Assembly: GCA_963664715.2 (NCBI GenBank)
Contig: CAXXUY010000002.1
Coordinates: 372,001-436,000 of the forward strand
Direction: 5' to 3'
Origin: JAPOXR01 sp963664715
GTDB lineage: Bacteria; Pseudomonadota; Alphaproteobacteria; Rhodobacterales; Rhodobacteraceae
DNA length: 64,000 nucleotides
The notes under the pieces were generated by a model that was not told where the DNA came from, searched no databases, and saw only the letters and a program-made list of their open reading frames with translations. Every line of letters begins with the position of its first letter. Positions within the stretch are counted from its first letter, which is position 1. The position numbers and the translations under genes were made by a program. Positions 54,038-63,199 of the stretch are shown here, piece after piece.

Positions 54038-54460
54038 ATGAAATCAGTTGTTTATTTGCCCAACGATTATGAACCGTCTGACGACGAGCCGTTCATGAAC
54101 GAGTTGCAGCTTGAATATTTTCGAATTCGGCTGGTCGCGTGGCGGAACGAGATCCTTGCACAGTCGAGAGATACCATCAAGAAGATGCAACTGCAGGCAA
54201 GAAGCATTCCTGATGTAGCGGATCGAGCTACTGAAGAATCCGAAAGGCAGGTGCAGCTCAGAACCAGGGATCGCCAGCGCAAGCTTGTGATCAAGATCAA
54301 CGAGGCCTTGGCCCGAATCGAAGATGGCGAGTTCGGGTATTGCGAGTCGACTGGAAGGCCGATTTCTCTCAGGCGCCTGATTGCCAGGCCAATTGCAACC
54401 TATTGTCTTGAGGCCCAGGAACAACATGAAAGGGCTGAAAGGGAATTCTGGGACGACTGA
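54038..54460 (+). CDS. dksA: RNA polymerase-binding regulator DksA, low-cysteine type
   Basis: A 140-residue protein that binds in the RNA polymerase secondary channel and, with ppGpp, adjusts transcription in starvation. The N-terminal coiled coil (residues 25-95) is followed by the zinc-finger region GYCESTGRPISLRRLIARPI, ending TYCLEAQE. The four canonical cysteines are reduced to two (C..T, C..A), as in zinc-independent DksA2-type proteins. Length is close to the family (about 140-150). Confidence 0.93.
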   Translation: MKSVVYLPNDYEPSDDEPFMNELQLEYFRIRLVAWRNEILAQSRDTIKKMQLQARSIPDVADRATEESERQVQLRTRDRQRKLVIKINEALARIEDGEFGYCESTGRPISLRRLIARPIATYCLEAQEQHERAEREFWDD

Positions 54461-54520
54461 CAGGGCCTCGCTTCGAATTCCGACAGCGCAGTACGGGCCG
54501 CACCAACTCCCCGGGATGAG

Positions 54521-55720
54521 ATGAACGGGTCACCGCGTGATGTCACGGTGCTTGGCGCCGGAATTTCAGGACTCGCGATCGCACTTCTGCTTGCCCGGTC
54601 GGGAAGACGAGTCACTGTGCTGGAACGGGCGTTACGGCTTGATGAGGCCGGCGCGGGGATTCAGATTACACCCAACGGCATGAGGGTTCTTGAGGGTCTG
54701 GACCTGCATGACCAGGCGATTGAAGCCGGGATTGTTGCGACCAGGGCCGAGCTTCGTGACCATCGTACCGGTCGTACTCTGACGAGCTTAGACCTTGCTC
54801 GTTACCGGAACAGTGGATGTCCTTACCTGTTTGTCCCGCGTTCCGCCCTGGTCCATCTCCTCGGCCATGCAGCCGTGGCGGCCGGGGTTGATATCCGATT
54901 CGGAAACCACGTTGACCTGGTGTCGGAATCAGGCGGTCATGTCGAATGCCGGTTGGAGGATGTTACGGTCCATTCGTCACCATTGGTGATCGGTGCTGAC
55001 GGCCTGCATTCGCGAGCAAGAAGGATGCTCAATACTGGCGAAGCGCCGCTGCGGGCAGACCACGTAGCCTGGCGGGCCAGGGTTCCGGTAGAGCAGGATG
55101 GCGGGCATCAAATCGACCAAGGCATGGTCGGGCTGACTGTCGCGGCCGACCGTCATCTCGTCGTTTATTGTCCGGGAAGAGGCAGTCCGGCGAACGTTGT
55201 CGCAATTCGCCGCATATCGGCCCCTCTGGTGTATCAGTCTCCCCAACCGGACAGCCGCGACAGCATTCTCAGGGAATTTGCAGGATTTGATGATGGAATC
55301 CTGACTATGCTGGGAAGAGCTCAGTCGATCAGCAAATGGCTGTTGTGCGACCCGGGCGTGGCAAGAAACTGGTTCGGTCGGAGGGTGGCATTGATTGGCG
55401 ATGCCCTGCATCCGGTTCTTCCTTTCCTGGCGCAGGGCGGAAATCTGGCACTTGAAGATGCATGGGTGTTGTCGCGTCAGCTGGCCCAGCACTCCTCACT
55501 TGCCACTGCCTTCTCGAGTTTCAGGAAAATCCGGGAATCAAGGATCCGGCGAGTCGCAACGGCAACCAGGTTGCAGGGCAGGGTCTACCACACGTCAATG
55601 CGCTTGCCGCGCAACCTCTTGCTGGGCATTCTCGCCGCCGGAGGCAGGATTTCTCCCGGGCTGGAGTCGCTGCCGTTGCGCTGGATTCATGACAAGGATG
55701 TCGTGGGCAGTCAGCGCTGA
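54521..55720 (+). CDS. FAD-dependent monooxygenase
   Basis: A 399-residue flavoprotein of the UbiH/salicylate hydroxylase type. VTVLGAGISGLAIALLLARS (GxGxxG) is near residue 6, the second FAD motif is VIGADGLHSRAR near 155, and the third GDALHPVLPFLAQGGNLALEDA is near 290. It hydroxylates an aromatic ring with NAD(P)H and O2; the substrate is not determinable. It follows dksA by 60 bp, an arrangement seen in Rhodobacterales. Confidence 0.88.
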   Translation: MNGSPRDVTVLGAGISGLAIALLLARSGRRVTVLERALRLDEAGAGIQITPNGMRVLEGLDLHDQAIEAGIVATRAELRDHRTGRTLTSLDLARYRNSGCPYLFVPRSALVHLLGHAAVAAGVDIRFGNHVDLVSESGGHVECRLEDVTVHSSPLVIGADGLHSRARRMLNTGEAPLRADHVAWRARVPVEQDGGHQIDQGMVGLTVAADRHLVVYCPGRGSPANVVAIRRISAPLVYQSPQPDSRDSILREFAGFDDGILTMLGRAQSISKWLLCDPGVARNWFGRRVALIGDALHPVLPFLAQGGNLALEDAWVLSRQLAQHSSLATAFSSFRKIRESRIRRVATATRLQGRVYHTSMRLPRNLLLGILAAGGRISPGLESLPLRWIHDKDVVGSQR

Positions 55721-55731
55721 TCCAGAAGCGG

Positions 55732-56511
55732 TCAGGCGTCGAGTTCGACCCAGATTGGTACGTGGTCCGACGGCTTCTCCCATCCCCGCACATGCTTGTC
55801 GATCCGGCAATCCAAGAGAAGGTCGGCACATTGTGGGGTCAGCATGAAATGGTCTATGCGAATGCCGTCGTTTCTTTGCCAGGCTCCGCGTTGAAAATCC
55901 CAGAACGTATAGTTCATCGGTGCGTCTGTCCTGGCTCGAAATGCATCCGTGTAGCCAAGATTCACCAGTCTTCGCCACGCTTCCCGGGTTTCATACAGGA
56001 ACAGGGCGTCACCTTCCCAGTCTTCAGGCGACATTGCGTCCTCCGGTTGCGGAATTACATTGTAATCTCCGGCCATTAACGTGGCTTCTTCAAGTTGCAG
56101 AAGCTCCCTTGCCCGACCGCCGAACCTTGCCATCCAGTCCAGCTTGTAGCTGTATTTTGGTCCTGGCGCCGGATTGCCGTTGGGAAGGTACAGACAGCAG
56201 ACTCTGACCGGGCGTTCGCCGACGACAATTGCCTCGATCCATCTCGCCTGCAGGTCGTGTTCGTCACCGGGCAACCCCCGGCTGACTTCCTCGAGCGGTA
56301 GCCGCGACAGGATCGCGACTCCGTTTCTTTGTTTTTCTCCATGCGTCGCCACGGTGTAGTTTCTGCTTTCAAACTCGGAAACCGGGAAGACCTCGTCGAC
56401 GCATTTAATTTCCTGCAGCAAGACAACGTCCGGAGAAGATTCGTCCAGCCAGTCCAGGACCCGCGGCAGGCGCGCCCGGATGCCGTTGATATTGTAACTC
56501 GCGATCTTCAT
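55732..56511 (-). CDS. xthA: Exodeoxyribonuclease III
   Basis: A 259-residue AP endonuclease/3' exonuclease in base-excision repair. MKIASYNINGIRARLPRVLD starts the fold. The metal-binding Glu is in VLLQEIKCVDEVFP, Asn in LMAGDYNVIP, and the terminal SDHVPIWVEL supplies the active Asp-His. Length is that of the family. It converges with the monooxygenase gene. Confidence 0.95.
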   Translation of the reverse strand: MKIASYNINGIRARLPRVLDWLDESSPDVVLLQEIKCVDEVFPVSEFESRNYTVATHGEKQRNGVAILSRLPLEEVSRGLPGDEHDLQARWIEAIVVGERPVRVCCLYLPNGNPAPGPKYSYKLDWMARFGGRARELLQLEEATLMAGDYNVIPQPEDAMSPEDWEGDALFLYETREAWRRLVNLGYTDAFRARTDAPMNYTFWDFQRGAWQRNDGIRIDHFMLTPQCADLLLDCRIDKHVRGWEKPSDHVPIWVELDA

Positions 56512-56529
56512 GGAAAGCCGGTGGTGCGC

Positions 56530-56862
56530 CTAGAGCGAAAAGCTCATGGAACATCCACAGGTCGATTTCGCATTTGGGTTCTGCACGACAAACCGCGACC
56601 CGATCAACTCTTCTGCGAAGTCGATTGTTGCATCTTCCAGGAATGGCAGGGAGATGCTGTCGACAAGTACGGTCTGCCCCAGGCCTTCGAGTATCATGTC
56701 GCCATCCGCCGGGTCGTCAAAGAGTATTTCGTACTGAAAGCCTGAACATCCACCGCCCTTGACCGCGACCCGAAGCGACCTGTTCTCGCCGGAATGCTTG
56801 TTGATTTCCGCCAGTCTCTCGAATGCGCGGTCGGATACCCTGGGTGGAACGGCTAGGGACAT
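56530..56862 (-). CDS. erpA: A-type iron-sulfur carrier (ErpA/IscA)
   Basis: A 110-residue HesB-fold protein that delivers Fe-S clusters. The three conserved cysteines are present: one in GGCSGFQYEILFD and two in the C-terminal STCGCSMSF. ErpA is the likely member from context (next to xthA and dgt), but IscA cannot be ruled out. It is 18 bp upstream of xthA on the same strand. Confidence 0.9.
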   Translation of the reverse strand: MSLAVPPRVSDRAFERLAEINKHSGENRSLRVAVKGGGCSGFQYEILFDDPADGDMILEGLGQTVLVDSISLPFLEDATIDFAEELIGSRFVVQNPNAKSTCGCSMSFSL

Positions 56863-56883
56863 GCTTGTATCGGTTCAATACTT

Positions 56884-56911
56884 GGAATTCTGTCAATGTA
56901 CAATATATGGA
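56884..56911 (+). promoter_or_regulatory. Candidate dgt promoter in the erpA-dgt gap
   Basis: In the 82-bp divergent gap, TTGGAA and an AT-rich TATATG stand 16 bp apart about 35 bp before the dgt start. This is a pattern match only. The leftward erpA promoter must overlap this space. Confidence 0.25.
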
Positions 56912-56944
56912 ATGAGAATTTGGTCGGCAAGGATGTAACCGCGA

Positions 56945-58120
56945 ATGCCGCGTAAACAGCAAGGGCCGGCGAAATTTGCCTGCTTCCCTTCCAGTAACGG
57001 TTCAAGGCTCTACCAGATCACCGAAGACCGACGACGGTCACCATATCAGCGCGACTGTGACAGGATTGTCCACGCAAAGGCATTTCGCCGTCTCATGCAC
57101 AAGACACAGGTGTTCGTTTCACCAGACGGTGATCATTTCAGGACACGGTTGACGCACACGATCGAGGTTGCCCGCGTTGCAAGGTCTCTCGCGGCCGCAC
57201 TTCGCCTTGATGTCGACTTGGCCGAATCCGTCGCGTTGGCGCATGACCTGGGTCATCCCCCCTTCGGTCATTCGGGAGAGGAAGCGTTGTCCGAAATGAT
57301 GCGTGAATTTGGCGGATTCGAACACAATGCGCAGGCAATCCGCATAGTCACCAAACTTGAGCGGCAGTATATCGACCATGATGGGCTGAATCTGACCTGG
57401 CAAACTCTGGAAGGTATTGCCAAGCATAATGGGCCGGTGAGTGGTGCAATTCCATTTGCTCTTGCCGAATACAACCGAATCCAGGACCTCAATCTCGAAC
57501 TCAGGGCGGCCGGTGAGGCGCAGGCCGCGGCCGCAGCCGACGATGTCGCCTATATTTGCCACGACCTGCAGGACGGAATTGCTGCCGGAATGTTCGAACT
57601 CGATGACATCGCCACGTTGCCAATCGCCGGTCCGATTCTGAACATGGTGATGGCGGAAAACCCGGGGGTGGAAGACGATCGAGTGATTACAACGCTGCTG
57701 AGAGGAATCTTCAAGTCGCTGACAAGCGATATCATCAGGAATTCCGAGCAGAATCTCTTTGAACTCGCCCCCGGTTCAGCGGACGATATCAGGTCGCACG
57801 ATCGCAACATAATCGGGTTTTCTGGTGAAATCAGGACGTCATTGGCAGAAATCAGGCGCTTTCTGAAAGAAAACATGTACCGAACCGGAGACGTAGAAAT
57901 GGAGCGGCAGAAGGGCAAGACAGTCATCAATTCGCTGTTTGCCCGCCTGATGAATGACATCGATCTGCTTCCTTCCGACTGGAGGGCAGAGGCTGACAGT
58001 TTCAGTACCGATGCCCGGAAAGCCCGCGTGCTTGCCGATTTCATTGCCGGCATGACGGACAATTTTGCAACCGGGATGCATCGCAGGCTGGAAGGTAGAG
58101 AAGGTCGCTCGGTTGCCTGA
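56945..58120 (+). CDS. dgt: Deoxyguanosinetriphosphate triphosphohydrolase-like protein
   Basis: A 391-residue HD-domain enzyme that hydrolyses dNTPs to the nucleoside and triphosphate. The metal site is visible: His in FRTRLTHTIEVARVARSL, His-Asp in ALAHDLGHPPFGHSGEEAL, and Asp in ADDVAYICHDLQDG. The ERRSPYQRDCDRIVHAKAFR-like opening (RRSPYQRDCDRIVH) is typical of the alphaproteobacterial subgroup. Confidence 0.94.
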   Translation: MPRKQQGPAKFACFPSSNGSRLYQITEDRRRSPYQRDCDRIVHAKAFRRLMHKTQVFVSPDGDHFRTRLTHTIEVARVARSLAAALRLDVDLAESVALAHDLGHPPFGHSGEEALSEMMREFGGFEHNAQAIRIVTKLERQYIDHDGLNLTWQTLEGIAKHNGPVSGAIPFALAEYNRIQDLNLELRAAGEAQAAAAADDVAYICHDLQDGIAAGMFELDDIATLPIAGPILNMVMAENPGVEDDRVITTLLRGIFKSLTSDIIRNSEQNLFELAPGSADDIRSHDRNIIGFSGEIRTSLAEIRRFLKENMYRTGDVEMERQKGKTVINSLFARLMNDIDLLPSDWRAEADSFSTDARKARVLADFIAGMTDNFATGMHRRLEGREGRSVA

Positions 58121-58218
58121 CGTTCTTGCCATTGCCCCCGCGCTCGCCATAACTAGTCCGCAGTTGACTGACCTTTTGCATTAGGGCTTGCGCCGCCACG
58201 CCAGGGAGATTGTTTTCG

Positions 58219-59967
58219 ATGAACCTATTTGCCGAGTTCAGAACGAGTGTCGTTGCTCTGCTGAAGGCAGTGATCGAGAACCGCGGCGTGTACCATGACA
58301 TCCCGTATTCCGCTGTTACGGTCGAACGGCCCAAACTGACCGGCCATGGCGAACTTTCGACAAATGCAGCAATCGTCGCAGCCAAGTCGATTGGACAGAA
58401 TCCGGCCGGACTTGCCAGGGAATTGTCGGAGTTGCTGCAACTGGATGCACGTGTGCGCGAAGTGGAAGTGGCTGGACCGGGATTCGTCAATATTCGTCTG
58501 CAGCCGCAGGTCTGGATGTCAGTGGTTCGCCAGGCACTGGAGGACGGAACCGGCTTTGGCCGCAAGGATACCGGCGAAGGCCGCAGGGTTAACCTGGAAT
58601 TTGTCTCTGCCAACCCGACCGGCCCGCTTCATGTCGGGCATGTGCGGGGGGCCGTGTTCGGCGACTCACTCGGGAGACTCTTGGAATTCACCGGATTCGA
58701 GGTTGTACGCGAGTACTACGTGAATGATTGCGGTGCCCAGGTCGACGCACTCGCGCGGTCGGCTTATCTGCGTTACCTTGAAGCGAACGGCCAAGCTGTC
58801 GAGTTCGATGACGCCGACTATCAGGGTGAATACCTGAAGGCCGTCGGAGACAGCCTCAAGGATATCTACAGTGACGGTCTGGTCGGAAGACCGGAATCCG
58901 AGTGGATTGACGAGGTCAGGACGCACGCAATTGAATCCATGATGAAAGTTGTTCGCGAAGACCTCGAGTTGCTCGGCGTAAACATGGACATTTTCTTCAG
59001 CGAGAAATCGCTCCATGACAGGAACATGGTTGCGAGCGCCCTCGACGAACTGGAACAGCGGGGCCTCATTTACGAGGGTATACTCGAACCCCCAAAGGGC
59101 AATATTCCAGATGACTGGGAACCGAGAGAACAGATGCTGTTCAGGGCAACGGCCCATGGCGATGACGTTGATCGTCCGACCAGAAAGTCTGACGGGTCCT
59201 GGACATATTTTGCGTCAGACATCGCGTACCACTACGACAAGATTACGCGTGGCTACGACGAGTTGATCAATGTACTTGGAGCTGATCACGGCGGCTACAC
59301 CAAGAGAATCAAGGCGGTGGTTTCAGCCTTGTCGGACGGCGGCATGCCGTTTGACATCAAGCTGATGCAACTGGTCCGGGTCATTACCGACAGCGGTGCA
59401 GCGAAGATGTCGAAGCGGGCCGGGCAGTTCGTTCAGTTGCGGGAGGCTCTCGACGCTGTCGGGCCCGACGTCACCCGGTTCGTCATGCTGATGAGAAGAA
59501 ACGATGCGCCGTTGGACTTCAACTTTGATGAGGTCAGGCGGCAGTCCAGGGACAACCCGGTTTTCTATGTGCAGTATGCGCATGCACGGATATGTTCCGT
59601 CGTGGGAAAGGCGCGATCGGCCCGCATGCCAGTCGACGATTCCGAACTGATGAATGCGAACCTGTCCGGAATAACTCAACCGGACTTCGTTGGCTTGGCC
59701 CGCCGGGTTGCGGAGTGGCCCCGAATCGTTGAACTGGCGTCCCGGCACCATGAGCCGCACCGTATCGCGTTCTACCTGAATGAACTGGCTTCGGAGTTTC
59801 ATTCGGTCTGGTCAAAGGGGAATTCCGATCCGGAACTTAGACTCCTCGACGAAACTGAACGGGATACAAGTTTGGCACGGATTGCATTGGCGCGCAGCGT
59901 AGGAATTGTCATTTCCTGCGGGCTTGGTATGTTAGGGGTGACACCGATCAGAGAGATGCGGAGCTAA
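58219..59967 (+). CDS. argS: Arginyl-tRNA synthetase
   Basis: A 582-residue class I synthetase. The arginyl N-terminal additional domain (residues 1-110) precedes the HIGH-type motif ANPTGPLHVGHVRGAV near 130. The KMSK-type motif is AAKMSKRAGQFVQLREA near 400, and the C-terminal DALR anticodon-binding domain ends the protein. ATG 58219 is chosen over TTG 58210 because GGGAG lies at better spacing. It begins a run argS-SPOR gene-nagZ-scpA-scpB. Confidence 0.96.
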   Translation: MNLFAEFRTSVVALLKAVIENRGVYHDIPYSAVTVERPKLTGHGELSTNAAIVAAKSIGQNPAGLARELSELLQLDARVREVEVAGPGFVNIRLQPQVWMSVVRQALEDGTGFGRKDTGEGRRVNLEFVSANPTGPLHVGHVRGAVFGDSLGRLLEFTGFEVVREYYVNDCGAQVDALARSAYLRYLEANGQAVEFDDADYQGEYLKAVGDSLKDIYSDGLVGRPESEWIDEVRTHAIESMMKVVREDLELLGVNMDIFFSEKSLHDRNMVASALDELEQRGLIYEGILEPPKGNIPDDWEPREQMLFRATAHGDDVDRPTRKSDGSWTYFASDIAYHYDKITRGYDELINVLGADHGGYTKRIKAVVSALSDGGMPFDIKLMQLVRVITDSGAAKMSKRAGQFVQLREALDAVGPDVTRFVMLMRRNDAPLDFNFDEVRRQSRDNPVFYVQYAHARICSVVGKARSARMPVDDSELMNANLSGITQPDFVGLARRVAEWPRIVELASRHHEPHRIAFYLNELASEFHSVWSKGNSDPELRLLDETERDTSLARIALARSVGIVISCGLGMLGVTPIREMRS

Positions 59968-60026
59968 CCGCGCAAAATCGGGTGTAGTTTTTCGCAGTTG
60001 CGGGCAGACAGGGCGACGACAGGCAG

Positions 60027-60794
60027 ATGGCTTATCCGACCACTGATGGAAATGGCCAGGAACTTTATGTTGAACCGTTCCGGCGCCGGCCTCGGAGAAT
60101 CCGGGGTCTGCTCGGGCTGGTGCTGACGATTGGAATGATCGGTGCAGTCATGGTCTCCGGCGCAATGGTCGAAAGGGATGGGGCGTACAAAGCCATAGTT
60201 ATTGAAGCGCCCGCCGGGGGTACGAAGATACGACCTCAAGACCCGGGTGGGCTGCTGACGAGGTTTCAGAACTTCACACTCAATGACATCATTGCAGGAA
60301 ACGATGCGCCGGAAGCAGCGACAGTAACTGGATATGCACCGGTCGGGGCAGGACTTTCAGAAATCGGTCTCTCGCCCAGGGCCAGAAGGGAGAGGGCGCG
60401 GTTGCTGAACGGCACGAGTTTTCTCCGGGCCAATGCTGCATCATCATCCCCGGGTCGGACCAGCGAAGCCGAGGCAATCTGGCGTTCGTTCGTGCCTTCC
60501 CGCAGGGGTGGTGTTCGGCGGATTCTGTCGGGTACCGTTGTACCGGGAACCGATGTCGCACAGCTTGGCGATTTTCCGGATGCGACGGCGGCGTTGATCA
60601 AGTGGTCTGGACTCGAAAAACGGTTCCCGGACCTGTTTGCAGGTGTCGATTGGTATCTTGAGAATGCGTGGAGCGGCGGACGGCTGATCACCAGATTGAG
60701 AGTGACGGGATTCGGCGCCCGCGAGATTGCACTGTGGTTTTGCGAAGAACTTACGAATGCAGACGAAACCTGCATTCCAACCGTGAGCCGCTGA
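60027..60794 (+). CDS. SPOR-domain membrane protein
   Basis: A 255-residue protein with a basic cytoplasmic start (EPFRRRPRRIRG), one transmembrane helix (residues about 28-50, LLGLVLTIGMIGAVMVSGAM) and a periplasmic part. The position between argS and nagZ and the overall layout match the SPOR-type protein of Rhodobacterales, which binds peptidoglycan stripped of stem peptides at division sites. The SPOR fold itself is diverged and not proven by motif. Its stop overlaps the nagZ start (TGATG). Confidence 0.6.
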   Translation: MAYPTTDGNGQELYVEPFRRRPRRIRGLLGLVLTIGMIGAVMVSGAMVERDGAYKAIVIEAPAGGTKIRPQDPGGLLTRFQNFTLNDIIAGNDAPEAATVTGYAPVGAGLSEIGLSPRARRERARLLNGTSFLRANAASSSPGRTSEAEAIWRSFVPSRRGGVRRILSGTVVPGTDVAQLGDFPDATAALIKWSGLEKRFPDLFAGVDWYLENAWSGGRLITRLRVTGFGAREIALWFCEELTNADETCIPTVSR

Positions 60795-61798
60795 TGCGTC
60801 TCGGGGCCTGCATTTTCGGATGTTCCGGAAAGCGCCTGCTTGAGAGTGAACGTGAGTTCTTCGAACAGGTCAGGCCCCTGGGTTTCATACTGTTTGACAG
60901 AAATGCCGGCACTGTCGACGAAATCCGAGACCTCACCAGCGAACTCAGGTCAGCAGCGGGGCACGATGCACCAGTCCTGACTGATCATGAAGGTGGAAGG
61001 GTGCAGAGACTGCGTGGAGCGGAATGGCGCGAGTGGCCGCCCGCCCTTGATGAATGTGCGATGGTTGACACCTTGTTGCGTCCCAGATTGATGTGGCTGC
61101 GCTACCGCATGATTGCCCATGAACTTGCAGGTGTCGGCATCACCGGCAACTGCGTGCCACTGGCTGATGTCGCCAATGGCGACACCCACGCGGTGTTGCG
61201 CAACCGGTGCTATGGATCGAACCCCGCCGAGGTGGCCAGAATCGCCCGGGCCGTCGCAGATGGCACCATTGCGGGAGGCGTGCTCCCGGTGCTCAAACAC
61301 ATTCCAGGCCACGGTGGCACCGGTTCCGACAGTCACGTGGAGATACCCGTGAACCTGAAATCACTGGAACAACTTGAGCAGTCCGAATTCCAGGCCTTCA
61401 GGGCACTCAACGATCTTCCAATGGGGATGACTGCCCACGTCGTATACAAGTCTCTGGATGCGAAACGACCGGCAACGGTTTCGCCAGTTGTTATCGAGTA
61501 CATACGCGATGAGATCGGGTTCGACGGTCTTCTCATGACCGACGACATATCGATGTCAGCTCTGGCCGGCCCGATGGAAGAGCGGGTAGCCGCTGCGCTG
61601 GAATCCGGCTGTGATGCGGTGCTTCACTGCAATGGCGATCTGTCGGAAATGAGGAAGGTCGCGGGAATGGCGGGCAAGATGACAGCCGAGGCGCGAGTGA
61701 GACTGGATGGAGCACTCAGGGCCATCGACCGGACCTCAGCGGCAGATATGAGGGCTTTGAGCGACGAGTTTGCCGACATCACGAAGGTGCTGACTTGA
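60794..61798 (+). CDS. nagZ: Beta-N-acetylhexosaminidase NagZ
   Basis: A 334-residue GH3 enzyme of cell-wall recycling that frees GlcNAc from anhydromuropeptides in the cytoplasm. GPVLTDHEGGRVQRL-like sequence (APVLTDHEGGRVQRLR), the catalytic loop LKHIPGHGGTGSDSH with the acid/base His, and the nucleophile Asp in LLMTDDISMSAL are present. ATG 60794 overlaps the SPOR gene. Its stop overlaps the scpA TTG start. Confidence 0.95.
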   Translation: MRLGACIFGCSGKRLLESEREFFEQVRPLGFILFDRNAGTVDEIRDLTSELRSAAGHDAPVLTDHEGGRVQRLRGAEWREWPPALDECAMVDTLLRPRLMWLRYRMIAHELAGVGITGNCVPLADVANGDTHAVLRNRCYGSNPAEVARIARAVADGTIAGGVLPVLKHIPGHGGTGSDSHVEIPVNLKSLEQLEQSEFQAFRALNDLPMGMTAHVVYKSLDAKRPATVSPVVIEYIRDEIGFDGLLMTDDISMSALAGPMEERVAAALESGCDAVLHCNGDLSEMRKVAGMAGKMTAEARVRLDGALRAIDRTSAADMRALSDEFADITKVLT

Positions 61799-62583
61799 GC
61801 GGTCAATTGCAGAGCGCGGTGCTTTCAAGCCGCTCCAGCAGGCAGGAAGTCCTCATCATCGACGTTGAAGGTTTCGAGGGACCCTTGGACCTGTTGCTGG
61901 AACTGGCGCGCAAACAAAAGGTGGACCTGAGGCGAATATCTGTTCTCAAGCTTGTGCAGCAATATGCGGAATTCATACGAACAGCGGAGAATATTCGCAT
62001 CGAACTGGCTGCAGAATACCTGGTCATGGCTGCCTGGCTTGCATTGATCAAGTCGCGGCTCCTTCTGCCCGACTCGAATCCAGACAGTCCGAGTGGCGAA
62101 GAGCTGGCAGCGAGGCTCGCATTTCGGCTGCGCCGACTTGATGCAATGCGCGACGCGGCAAGAAAACTCATGTCCAGGCGACAACTGGGAGCAGATTTCT
62201 TCGCCAGGGGAATGCCCGAACGGCTTTCGATGATCCGGCAGCCCGACTACCAGGTTTCCATACTTGAACTCATGCAGGCCTATGCAGGGCTGAATGCCGG
62301 GAAGGACTACAGGCCGTATGACACGGTGCGTCAGCGTTACATGGCCGTCGAGGAGGCTGCGGAGATTATCGTCAACCTGATCGTCAACACGTCCAACTGG
62401 TCTACCCTCGCTGAGTTCCTGCCAAAGGCGTGGGCTGGCGATGCCGCTGAGATTCGTTCGGCGACGGCGGCGATTTTTGCTGCTGCGCTTGAGCTTGCCA
62501 GATCCGGAAAGCTCGAAATGCGCCAATCAACTCCCTTTGCTCCGATCGATGTACGAGGAAATCAGGGTCTAGAACGTGGCTGA
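61795..62583 (+). CDS. scpA: Segregation and condensation protein A
   Basis: A 262-residue kleisin that links the SMC arms in chromosome condensation. FEGPLDLLLELARKQKVDLR and ISVLKLVQQYAEFI in the N-terminal domain, AAEYLVMAAWLALIKSRLLLP in the linker, and a C-terminal winged helix (AEIIVNLIVNTSNWSTLAEF to IFAAALELARSGKLEM) match the family. The start is TTG, overlapping nagZ. Confidence 0.94.
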   Translation: MSGQLQSAVLSSRSSRQEVLIIDVEGFEGPLDLLLELARKQKVDLRRISVLKLVQQYAEFIRTAENIRIELAAEYLVMAAWLALIKSRLLLPDSNPDSPSGEELAARLAFRLRRLDAMRDAARKLMSRRQLGADFFARGMPERLSMIRQPDYQVSILELMQAYAGLNAGKDYRPYDTVRQRYMAVEEAAEIIVNLIVNTSNWSTLAEFLPKAWAGDAAEIRSATAAIFAAALELARSGKLEMRQSTPFAPIDVRGNQGLERG

Positions 62584-63199
62584 CGACGATGAAATCGGCA
62601 AACCTCCGGAGTTCCTGGAAGAACTCGAACAGGAGAGGATGATTGAGGCGATTCTCTTTGCCTCGTCTGAACCCGTTTCCATAACAGATTTCCGGGATCG
62701 AATTCCGTATGACTTTGACATCAGGGCGGCGATCGGCCGTCTTGCAGAAAGATATGCCAACAGGGGTGTGACACTCGTAAAGGTAGGCGATGCCTGGGCA
62801 TTCAGGACGGCACCTGACCTGGGACACCTGATGAAGCGAGAAAAAACCGTGACCAGGCGCCTGTCTCGTGCCGCGCTCGAGACTCTGGCGATCATCGCGT
62901 ACCACCAACCGGCAACCCGCGCCGAAATCGAAGAGATCCGCGGCGTGTCGGTATCAAGGGGAACACTGGACCAGTTGATCGAACTGGGCTGGGTCGGGAT
63001 TGGACGCAGAAAGAAGACGCCGGGTCGGCCAGCGACCTTCCTGGTTACGAGGAGGTTCCTGGACCACTTCGGACTGGAGTCGGTTTCCGACCTGCCCGGG
63101 CTGAAGGAACTCCGGGATGCAGGCCTGCTTGAAAGCCAGTCCGAAGACAGTCTCTTTTCCGGTCTCTCGCCCGGTCCAGGCGATGGGGAAGAGGATTAG
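62576..63199 (+). CDS. scpB: Segregation and condensation protein B
   Basis: A 207-residue partner of ScpA that stabilises the SMC-kleisin ring. Two winged helices are visible: LEQERMIEAILFASSEPVSI, with TLVKVGDAWAFRTAPDLGHL, then LSRAALETLAIIAYHQPATR and GVSVSRGTLDQLIELGWVGI. GTG start, overlapping scpA by 8 bp. The acidic C-terminal tail is variable in the family. Confidence 0.95.
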   Translation: MADDDEIGKPPEFLEELEQERMIEAILFASSEPVSITDFRDRIPYDFDIRAAIGRLAERYANRGVTLVKVGDAWAFRTAPDLGHLMKREKTVTRRLSRAALETLAIIAYHQPATRAEIEEIRGVSVSRGTLDQLIELGWVGIGRRKKTPGRPATFLVTRRFLDHFGLESVSDLPGLKELRDAGLLESQSEDSLFSGLSPGPGDGEED

